A DNA stretch of 49,949 nucleotides, taken from contig RFGL01000017.1 of assembly GCA_003697015.1 (NCBI GenBank), positions 1-49,949 of the forward strand, given 5' to 3'. A model generated the notes under the pieces. That model searched no databases and had not been told where the DNA came from. It saw only the letters and a list, made by a program, of their open reading frames with translations. A program made the translations under genes and the position numbers. This document shows positions 12,146 to 18,853 of this stretch, piece after piece. Positions within the stretch are counted from its first letter, which is position 1; each line of letters begins with the position of its first letter. This DNA comes from Acidobacteriota bacterium (GTDB lineage Bacteria; Acidobacteriota; Thermoanaerobaculia; Multivoradales; J023).

Positions 12146-13561
12146 TCACTCCTGGGTAGTCCTTCCAGCCGCCGGGCCGAGGTCGTCGGCGAGGAAGGCC
12201 AAAAGAGCGCTCTGGGTCTCGTCGGCGAGGATCATGCCGAAATGGTCGCCGTCGACGTAGAACGGCTCGCCGGCGATCGCCGCACGTTCCTGCGGCGACA
12301 GGTAGAGCTGGCTGGTGACGGTGGCGTGGCCGTCGCCGGGGGCGGCGGTCAACGCCTGCAGATGGGGCTTGCGCAGCAGTCGATCGCCGGCGAAGAAGGT
12401 CTCCCAACCCTCCCCCTTGGCCACCAGGACGGCACGCTCCGGCGTCGGCTCGCGGTCGTTCTGCACCAGGTAGTAGCGCAGGGTGGCAGGGAAGCCCGCT
12501 ACGTCGCGCGCCAGCACCGCCTGCAGGCGGCGGGCCCGAGCGAGCACCCGGGCGAGGAAGGCACGGCGGTCGGCGATGCTGCCGAAGATCTCCGGCCGCG
12601 GATTCCGCGCCAGCCGCGCGCGGGCCTTGGCGCCGAAGATCGACCAGCCGTAGCGTTCCCAGGTCGCGGGATCGTAGAGGTCGACCGCCAGCGGCTTGCC
12701 GGAGGCGTCGAGGAAGAGGTCGTCGCGGTAGGCGGGCAGATCCTGGTAGAGCGACTCGAGGGTGAAGAGGGTCTCGGGCTTGATCAGACGGCCGAAGATC
12801 GGCACGTAACGCCGCCCGCGGTCGAGCTCGCGCAGGATGCGCAGGCTGCCGCCGTTGGCGGTGCCGACCAGGATCATGCGGCCGATCGCCAGGGTCGACG
12901 GCGGACCGGCATGGCCGGCCTCGACCTGCTCCAGGCTGGCGCCGCCGTACTTGGCGAGGTAGCGGCAGATGTAGGCGCCGTTCGACTGGCAGAGGAGGTC
13001 GATCCGCAGGCGTTCGACGCCGCGGGCCCGGCGCAGGCTCTCGAGCCGGCGGTAGAGGCGCTGGACGTTGGCCACGTTGTCGATCCGCCAGTCGTAGGGG
13101 AAGGGATAGAGGGTTTCGCCCGGCCGCGGCCGGGCGAGGTCGCCGCGGACGTAGCCGTTGGCCTCGAGCAGCTTGAGCACCGGTCCGTACGCCGGTTTGC
13201 GAAAGCCGGCCAGTTTGACCTCCTCGAGCACCGCGAACGCCTCGACCGGCAACGGCTCGCCGGGCCGGCGGACGATCGGCAGGGCGAGCCCGTAGCTGCC
13301 GTCGACCGGATCGGCGAAGGTCTTGCCCGGCCCCCAGATGACCTCGCCGGTGCGGGCATCGCGCAGCTTGCTGCCGGTCACCCCCGGCACCAGCACCAGG
13401 ATCGGCCTCTCGGCGCGCCGGCTGAGCTCGGCATGGATCAGAGGCTCGGCCGCCGCCGGCAACGCCGCCAGCACCAGCAGCAGCACGGCGACCGCGGGCG
13501 GCGCCCAGCGGGCGCGGACCGCGGCGGGGTTGAAGGCGGCGGCGTTGCACATGGCGTTCAT
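12146..13561 (-). CDS. Secreted LCAT-like alpha/beta hydrolase
   Basis: A 471-residue protein with a signal peptide or N-terminal membrane helix (about 22-38). It resembles the lecithin:cholesterol acyltransferase family: PGVTGSKL near 59-66 (oxyanion and lid region), PYDWR (about 156), a nucleophile elbow with S193 in LLCQSNGAY instead of the usual GHSMG, and a late GDHFGM with the likely catalytic His. This suggests an acyltransferase or lipase acting on envelope lipids. The start is chosen because a -10-like TATACT at 13604-13599 predicts transcription from about 13592; the longer open frame to 13684 would begin upstream of that. No strong SD is visible. An ATG at 13552 is an alternative. 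Confidence 0.8.
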   Translation of the reverse strand: MNAMCNAAAFNPAAVRARWAPPAVAVLLLVLAALPAAAEPLIHAELSRRAERPILVLVPGVTGSKLRDARTGEVIWGPGKTFADPVDGSYGLALPIVRRPGEPLPVEAFAVLEEVKLAGFRKPAYGPVLKLLEANGYVRGDLARPRPGETLYPFPYDWRIDNVANVQRLYRRLESLRRARGVERLRIDLLCQSNGAYICRYLAKYGGASLEQVEAGHAGPPSTLAIGRMILVGTANGGSLRILRELDRGRRYVPIFGRLIKPETLFTLESLYQDLPAYRDDLFLDASGKPLAVDLYDPATWERYGWSIFGAKARARLARNPRPEIFGSIADRRAFLARVLARARRLQAVLARDVAGFPATLRYYLVQNDREPTPERAVLVAKGEGWETFFAGDRLLRKPHLQALTAAPGDGHATVTSQLYLSPQERAAIAGEPFYVDGDHFGMILADETQSALLAFLADDLGPAAGRTTQE

Positions 13562-13598
13562 CGGTGGCTCGGGTCGGGCGCAGGCCTCAAAGAGGTGC

Positions 13599-13604
13599 AG
13601 TATA
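13599..13604 (-). promoter_or_regulatory. Possible -10 element of the LCAT-like gene
   Basis: TATACT on the minus strand, 38 bases before the chosen ATG, in the 149-base divergent space shared with the Rho-N-like gene. The -35 region is not recognisable. Confidence 0.3.
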
Positions 13605-13710
13605 CCCGACCGGCGGAACGCGTTCGCCGGCGGCGACGACGGCGGCGGCGGTTTGACGGTAGACTCGGGGGCCTTGAGCATCAACGACGACCCGAGGGAG
13701 GAACGCCACC

Positions 13711-14034
13711 GTGGCCCACACCTACGAGGAGATCAAGAACAAGACCGTCGCCCAGCTGCGCGAGATGGCCCAGGGCATGGAGCACGACGCCCTGCGCGGC
13801 TACTCCACCATGCACAAGGACGAGCTGGTGCACGCCATGTGCGTGGCGCTGGGGCTCGAAGAGCACGTCCACCACGAGGTGGTGGGAATCGACAAGCGAA
13901 AGGTCAAGGCCCAGATCCGCGCCTTGAAGGTCGAGCGCAACGCCGCCCTCGAGGCACGCGACAAGAAACGGCTCAAGTCCGTCCGCCGCCGCCTGCGCGC
14001 CCTGCGGCGCAAGATCAAGAAAGCGACGGTCTGA
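13711..14034 (+). CDS. Small Rho-N/SAP-like domain protein
   Basis: A 107-residue basic protein starting with GTG, with a strong GGAGG nine bases upstream. Residues 8-50 (KNKTVAQLREMAQGM and the following MHKDELVHAMCVALGLE) look like the small helix-extended-loop-helix fold of the Rho N-terminal domain: a VxxLRExA helix, then a KDELxxA helix. Residues 60-104 form a single charged Arg/Lys-rich helix. A nucleic-acid-binding role is likely. Acidic-neutral N-half and strongly basic C-half suggest a DNA- or RNA-associated adaptor. No partner can be read from the context; glyQS follows 70-90 bases downstream. Confidence 0.8.
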   Translation: MAHTYEEIKNKTVAQLREMAQGMEHDALRGYSTMHKDELVHAMCVALGLEEHVHHEVVGIDKRKVKAQIRALKVERNAALEARDKKRLKSVRRRLRALRRKIKKATV

Positions 14035-14121
14035 GCCGTCCGGGGCCCGCCCCCCCTGTGGTAGAACAAGGCGCCCGCCGCGGTCGACGGCCGGGGTCTG
14101 CCCATGACGGAGGAGCAGTAC

Positions 14122-15705
14122 GTGAGCGACGCCGAAAGCGCCACCATGCAGAAGATCGTCTCGTTGTGCAAACGGCGGGGCTTCGTCTTCCCCGGCTCGG
14201 AAATCTACGGCGGCCTGCGCTCGGCCTACGACTACGGTCCGATGGGGGTCGAGCTCAAGCGCAATCTGATGGACGAATGGTGGCGGACGATGGTCCACGG
14301 CCGCGAGGACGTGGTCGGCATCGATGCGGCGATCATGATGCATCCTCAGGTCTGGCGGGCGAGCGGCCACCTGGCCTCGTTCTCCGATCCGCTGGTCGAC
14401 TGCAAGGTGTGCGGCGAGCGCTTCCGCGCCGACAAGGCGCCGCGCGCCGAGCCGGGGGAGGCGGCGCCGATCACCCTCGCCGACAAAGGGCGCGCCAAGG
14501 CCGCCGTCGAACGCCTGGCGCGCGACGGCATCGAGCTCGAGCGGCGCGGCAAGACCCTGCACGGCGCGCACGCCGGCGAACGCGGCTACGTCTGCCCCAA
14601 TTGCGGCTCGCCCTTCCTCTCCGAAGAGCGCCAGTTCAACCTCATGTTCCGCACCCACATGGGCCCGGTCGATCCGATCGGGCGCATCATCGACGCCCTG
14701 CGACGGGAGCTCGCCGCCGGCGTCGCCGACGACGCCACCCTGCGGCAGCGGGCCGAGGAGGTTCTCGGCGACTCGTCGGTCTACCTGCGACCGGAAACCG
14801 CCCAGGCGATGTTCGTCCAGTTCGCCAACGTGCTGCAGGCGACCAGCGCCAAGCTGCCCTTCGGCATCGCCCAGATGGGCAAGAGCTTCCGCAACGAGGT
14901 GACCGTCGAGCACTTCATCTTCCGCTCGCTGGAGTTCGAGCAGATGGAGATGGAGTACTTCGTGCCTCCGGGGGAGGGGCCGCGCTGGCTGGAGTACTGG
15001 AAAGAGGAGCGCCTGCGCTGGTGGCAGCAGGTCGGCCTCCGGGGCGACAACCTCCGTTTGCGGGCTCACGGACCGGATGAGCTGGCCCACTACTCGGACG
15101 GCTGTTTCGACGTCGAGTACCGTTTCCCCTGGGGCTGGGACGAGCTCGAGGGCATCGCTTCGCGCACCGATTACGATCTCAAGGCCCACGCCGCCAGCTC
15201 GGGCAAGAAGCTCGACTACTTCGACCCCGAAGCGATCGATCCGGCGAGCGGCAAGAAGGGCTGGCGCTACGTGCCCCACGTCGTCGAGCCGGCGGCGGGG
15301 GCGACCCGCGGCGTCCTGGCGCTGCTCTGCGACGCCTACGACGAAGAGCCGGCGGACGCCGACGGCAAGGGGGCGCGCACCGTGCTGCGCCTCAAGCCGC
15401 GGCTGGCACCGATCAAGGCCGGCATCCTGCCCCTGGTCAAGAAAGAGGGCATGCCCGAGGTGGCGCGACGCATCACCGCCGACTTCCTCGCCGCCGGCAT
15501 CAACGCCCGCTTCGACCAGCAGCACTCGATCGGCCGCCGCTACGCCCGCCACGACGAGGTCGGCACCCCCTTCTGCCTGACGGTGGACGGCGAAACCGCC
15601 AAGGACGACACGGTCACGATCCGCTATCGCGACGACCGCCGCCAGGAGCGGATCAAGGTCGCCGCGGCGGTGGCGGTGGTCGAGGAGGCGCTGCGGACGT
15701 CATGA
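14122..15705 (+). CDS. glyQS: Glycine--tRNA ligase, dimeric type
   Basis: A class II synthetase of the archaeal/eukaryotic alpha2 type, 527 residues from this start. It carries LRSAYDYGPMGVELK near the N-terminus, the motif 2 region FRNEVTVEHFIFRSLEFEQME, split as FRNEVTVEHF and IFRSLEFEQME, motif 3 AGATRGVLALLCDAY, and a C-terminal anticodon-binding domain. An insertion carries two Cys pairs (CKVC and CPNC), probably a zinc site, and makes it longer than many relatives. GGAGGAG lies six bases before the GTG at 14122. The in-frame ATG at 14104, which has no SD, would add six residues and place the SD inside the gene, so I favour GTG. Confidence 0.93.
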   Translation: MSDAESATMQKIVSLCKRRGFVFPGSEIYGGLRSAYDYGPMGVELKRNLMDEWWRTMVHGREDVVGIDAAIMMHPQVWRASGHLASFSDPLVDCKVCGERFRADKAPRAEPGEAAPITLADKGRAKAAVERLARDGIELERRGKTLHGAHAGERGYVCPNCGSPFLSEERQFNLMFRTHMGPVDPIGRIIDALRRELAAGVADDATLRQRAEEVLGDSSVYLRPETAQAMFVQFANVLQATSAKLPFGIAQMGKSFRNEVTVEHFIFRSLEFEQMEMEYFVPPGEGPRWLEYWKEERLRWWQQVGLRGDNLRLRAHGPDELAHYSDGCFDVEYRFPWGWDELEGIASRTDYDLKAHAASSGKKLDYFDPEAIDPASGKKGWRYVPHVVEPAAGATRGVLALLCDAYDEEPADADGKGARTVLRLKPRLAPIKAGILPLVKKEGMPEVARRITADFLAAGINARFDQQHSIGRRYARHDEVGTPFCLTVDGETAKDDTVTIRYRDDRRQERIKVAAAVAVVEEALRTS

Positions 15706-15736
15706 GCGCGCGCCCCACCGGTCGAGGACCTTGAGC

Positions 15737-16222
15737 ATGATCTCGGAAGAGATCGTCGAGCAGTGCTGGCGCGAGGCGGCGACCTTGCCGCCGCGGCGGG
15801 CGCGCAACGAGATGACACGCATCGCCCGGCGCCAACCCCACCTCCTGACCTTCGTCACGCTGACCACCCAGGAGCTCTCCCGCGACGCCAACGAGCTGGC
15901 GGTCTACCTTTTCTTCGTCGTCTACCGCATGTTCGAGAAGGCCGCCACCGGCACCATCCAGCGCGTCGCCAGCGACCGCATCATCGAACGCTTCGAGGAG
16001 AACGAAGCGGCCGTCCAACAGCTCGAAGGCGCCCACGACCGCTTCTTCCAGCGCGCCGCCCAGCTGCAGGCCGCCAGTCAGCCGTGGGTGGTCCAGTACA
16101 TCGTCGACGCCCTGCTCGAGCCCGACGAGGAGAATCCCGTCGAGCTCGACGCCTTCGAGGTCGGCATCCTCTATCTGATCCTGAAAACCGTCGTCGACGT
16201 CCTCGACGAATCGAGCGCCTAA
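15737..16222 (+). CDS. Unknown all-helical protein
   Basis: A 161-residue soluble protein that I do not recognise. It has a basic N-terminal third (PRRARNEMTRIARRQ), a long hydrophobic/aromatic helix around residues 50-67 (ANELAVYLFFVVYRMFEKA), a charged helix at 80-110 and an acidic C-terminus (EPDEENP, then LYLILKTVVDVLDESSA). No signal peptide or catalytic motif is evident. It starts 31 bases after glyQS, so it may be cotranscribed. GAGG precedes the ATG by nine bases. Its TAA overlaps the TAG of the convergent SpeD-like gene (CTAA), leaving no room for a terminator between them. Confidence 0.8.
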   Translation: MISEEIVEQCWREAATLPPRRARNEMTRIARRQPHLLTFVTLTTQELSRDANELAVYLFFVVYRMFEKAATGTIQRVASDRIIERFEENEAAVQQLEGAHDRFFQRAAQLQAASQPWVVQYIVDALLEPDEENPVELDAFEVGILYLILKTVVDVLDESSA

Positions 16223-16674
16223 CGCACCGCCGTCACCCGCGCCGGCTGCTCGGGCGGTTGGTTCGACAGGGGCTTGACGCCGCGGCCGCGGTAGATCATC
16301 TGCCGCTCGACGTGCTCCGGCTGGAACCACTCGCGCACGAATTCCTCCACCTTGTCCGGGTCGAAGGGTTTGCACGAGTAGACGTCGATGCTGATGAAGT
16401 GGTTCTTGGCCGAGGTATGGATCTGGATGGCGCTTTCGATGATCGGCACCCAACCGCTGTACCCCGGCCGGCCGGGAAACGCCTTTTCGCAGGTCTTGAA
16501 GATGTAGGGCTGAGTCTGCTTGGTCATGCCCAAGAAGTCGCAGATCTTGTCCAGGAACTCGTATCCCTTGTCGAGATCGCAGCAGCTGTCGAAATCACAG
16601 CCGAAACAATCGACAAGCAGACAGTGCCCCCAGGCCACCCCGAACTCCCCTTGGCTCAACGCGCCATCCGTCAT
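16219..16674 (-). CDS. SpeD-like pyruvoyl-dependent decarboxylase, altered substrate site
   Basis: A 151-residue member of the bacterial S-adenosylmethionine decarboxylase (AdoMet_dc) family. The self-processing residues are all present at family spacing: S81 (IIESAIQ, pyruvoyl precursor), H86 (IHT) and C101 (VYSC), matching Ser63, His68 and Cys83 of the Thermotoga enzyme. The usual IHTWPE is replaced by IHTSAKN, so the Trp and Glu associated with AdoMet binding are missing, and Ala82 replaces the usual His after the processed Ser. The protein has eight cysteines, five of them within residues 18-32. GGAGG lies seven bases before the ATG, inside the end of the cupin/MetRS gene, whose stop is three bases upstream: tightly coupled. 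I infer decarboxylation of ornithine, lysine, arginine or a derived N-N product rather than AdoMet. Confidence 0.85.
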   Translation of the reverse strand: MTDGALSQGEFGVAWGHCLLVDCFGCDFDSCCDLDKGYEFLDKICDFLGMTKQTQPYIFKTCEKAFPGRPGYSGWVPIIESAIQIHTSAKNHFISIDVYSCKPFDPDKVEEFVREWFQPEHVERQMIYRGRGVKPLSNQPPEQPARVTAVR

Positions 16675-16677
16675 GGT

Positions 16678-18840
16678 TCACCTCCGGATGGGGATCGATC
16701 CCCCGGTAGCCGAATCGTTGATCACTCCCGCCCCTTCCCCCGGTGCTTGTAGACGATCCTTCCCCTGAGCTAGAACGGCGTCCAATCGACCGCGGACGCC
16801 GGGAATGTAGACGTCTCTCCCCAGTTCGCCGATCCGTTGCCCGGCCTCGACCCAGGCCGGCACGTCCTCCCAGGTACCGCGTTCCACCGACCCGGAGCAG
16901 CCGAGGTCGCGCCACAGGCGCCCGGCCAGCTCGGGCATGATCGGAGCCGCGAGGATGGCCAGGACCTTGACCGCCAGAAGCTCCAGCGCGACGGCGGTAC
17001 GCCGCTCCTGCGAGCGTTCCGGGACGCCCCGCCAATGGTCTTCGCCCTTGCCGAAGCGCCGCGCGCTGCGCACCAGCTCGCACAGCAGCCGCGCCGCCCG
17101 CTGGGGCGAGAAGGTGGCGGGGGCATAGGCCTCCGCCGCCTCCGCGACGAACCGCTCGAGGCGGCGGTAGAAGTAGCGCTGCTCGTCGGTCCAGTCGCCG
17201 GTGGCCGGCACCGTCGCGTCGAATTCGTCGCGCACCTTCCGCCCCAGGTCGGCCAGCCAGGCCTGAAGGTCCCGGCGCAGCTCGCGTTCGACCGTCTCCT
17301 CGAAGTCGGCGACGGTGAAGTTGGTCTCCTCGCGCTCGGGGCAGCTGTAGGCGAGGAAGAACCGCATCACGTCGCGCGGCACCGCCTCCGCCATGGTGCG
17401 GCCGAGGATGCGGTGGTTGCGGCTGGTCGAGAACTTCTCGCCGTCGAGGCGATAGAACTCGTTGGTGACGAAGGCGGTGGGCAGCCGCAGCTCGCGGTCG
17501 TAGGCGAGGTAGAGGGCGGGCAGGAGGATGGCGTAATAGAAGCTGTTGTCGAAGCCGAAGAACTGCACGATCTCGGCCTCGGGCGAGCGCCAGAAGGACT
17601 CGTAGCTGCCCTCCGTGCCGTCGCCGCTGCTCAGGTGCTGGGCGTAGGCGAAGTAGCGCGCCGCCATCTCGAACCAGACGTAGAGGGTCTGCTCGGCGTA
17701 GGCCGGATCGGACGGCGCCTCGCCGTCGCCGCCGGCCATCGGCACCGGGATGCCCCAGCTGGAGACGTGGGAGATCGCAACGTCCGGCAGGCCGTCGGCG
17801 ATGGCGCGCTCGCAGAACGCCCGCAGGTGGGCGTTCATCGTCACCGAGCGGTGGTAGCGGCGCAGCTCCTCGGCGTAGTGGCTCAGCGGGAAGATCAGCC
17901 GGGTGAACGGCCGGCTGCCGGCGGGGGTACCGCAGGCGGTGCACCGCGGCTCCTTGAGATCGATGCAGTCGTTGATCCGGCCGCAGTCTTCGCAGGTATT
18001 GCCGGTCACCGCAGCGCCGCAATGGGGGCAGCCGCCGGCGACGTCGGCCTCGTGCAGATAGCGCCCGCAGGGCTCGCAGTACGGCGCCGGCGCCCGGCGT
18101 TCTTCGAGCTTGCCGCGGCGGTAGAGGCGGTGGAAGAAGTCGAGCACCAGGGGCTTGAAGTAGGGCGACGTGCGCGGGTTCATGAAGACGTCCATCGCCA
18201 CCCCGGCGGCGGCCAGGGTGTCGCGGATCTGGGCGCTGAAGAAGTCGGCCGCCTCGTGGCCGCTCATCCCCAGGCTCTGGCCCATGCGCTCGACGTACAT
18301 GCAGTGATCGTCGGTGCCGCAGGCGTAGTAGCTCTCGCCGCCGCGCAGCCGCAAGTAGCGGGCGTAGACGTCCGCCGACAGGTAGGGCCCGGCGAGGTGG
18401 CCGAGGTGCAGGTCGCCGTTGGGAGTCGGCGGCGCGGCGGTGACCATCACCCGGCGACGCGGCGCCGGGGCGGGCGGCTTGTCGTCTTCCTGCGACGGCC
18501 ACAGCTCGCGGTCCTCCCACCAGACGGTGAGGAACATCAGGTCCTCGTCGGCGGAGGTGTTGGTCAGGGTGTGCTCGTCGAAGGGCTGTTGGAAGATGAC
18601 GCTCCCCGGCCCCACCGGCGTGGTCTCGCCGCCGACGCTCATCTCCCCGTGGCCGCGGACGATGAAGAAGGTCTCGCCCTCCTGGTGCTTGTGGGACTTG
18701 GTCGAACGGCCGGGGCCGAGGATCGCCCAGGCGGCGCCGAAGGGCGGCGTCACCACCCCTTCCCACGGGTAGAGGACCTGCAGGTCGACGCCATAGGCCT
18801 GGAGAAACTTCTCGGCGTCGAGATGTTGAACGTGCACCAT
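16678..18840 (-). CDS. Cupin/methionyl-tRNA-synthetase-like fusion, probable hydrazine synthetase
   Basis: A 720-residue fusion. Residues 1-115 are a cupin with a complete metal site (H50, H52, E56, H90). From about 130 there is a class I synthetase core of MetRS type: HLGH at 145-148, two zinc knuckles (C255/C258 with C271/C274; C283/C286 with C300/C303), and KFSTS at 469-473 in place of KMSKS. A helical C-terminal part follows, with no EMAPII-type tRNA-binding domain. This architecture is that of Spb40 (s56-p1) and Tri28 (triacsin), where the MetRS-like part activates an amino acid and esterifies an N-hydroxylated diamino acid, and the cupin drives rearrangement to an N-N bond. It lies 13 bases after an N-hydroxylating monooxygenase gene and 3 bases before the SpeD-like gene. 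A housekeeping MetRS role is unlikely. Confidence 0.9.
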   Translation of the reverse strand: MVHVQHLDAEKFLQAYGVDLQVLYPWEGVVTPPFGAAWAILGPGRSTKSHKHQEGETFFIVRGHGEMSVGGETTPVGPGSVIFQQPFDEHTLTNTSADEDLMFLTVWWEDRELWPSQEDDKPPAPAPRRRVMVTAAPPTPNGDLHLGHLAGPYLSADVYARYLRLRGGESYYACGTDDHCMYVERMGQSLGMSGHEAADFFSAQIRDTLAAAGVAMDVFMNPRTSPYFKPLVLDFFHRLYRRGKLEERRAPAPYCEPCGRYLHEADVAGGCPHCGAAVTGNTCEDCGRINDCIDLKEPRCTACGTPAGSRPFTRLIFPLSHYAEELRRYHRSVTMNAHLRAFCERAIADGLPDVAISHVSSWGIPVPMAGGDGEAPSDPAYAEQTLYVWFEMAARYFAYAQHLSSGDGTEGSYESFWRSPEAEIVQFFGFDNSFYYAILLPALYLAYDRELRLPTAFVTNEFYRLDGEKFSTSRNHRILGRTMAEAVPRDVMRFFLAYSCPEREETNFTVADFEETVERELRRDLQAWLADLGRKVRDEFDATVPATGDWTDEQRYFYRRLERFVAEAAEAYAPATFSPQRAARLLCELVRSARRFGKGEDHWRGVPERSQERRTAVALELLAVKVLAILAAPIMPELAGRLWRDLGCSGSVERGTWEDVPAWVEAGQRIGELGRDVYIPGVRGRLDAVLAQGKDRLQAPGEGAGVINDSATGGSIPIRR

Positions 18841-18853
18841 CGCTTCGTCGCTC

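Noticed and set aside
16219-16674. Annotation as ordinary S-adenosylmethionine decarboxylase
   Set aside because: The WPE motif of the substrate site is replaced by SAK, and no spermidine synthase is present.
16678-18840. Annotation as housekeeping methionyl-tRNA synthetase
   Set aside because: The N-terminal cupin with complete metal site, KFSTS signature, missing tRNA-binding extension and the monooxygenase/decarboxylase neighbours fit a hydrazine synthetase better.
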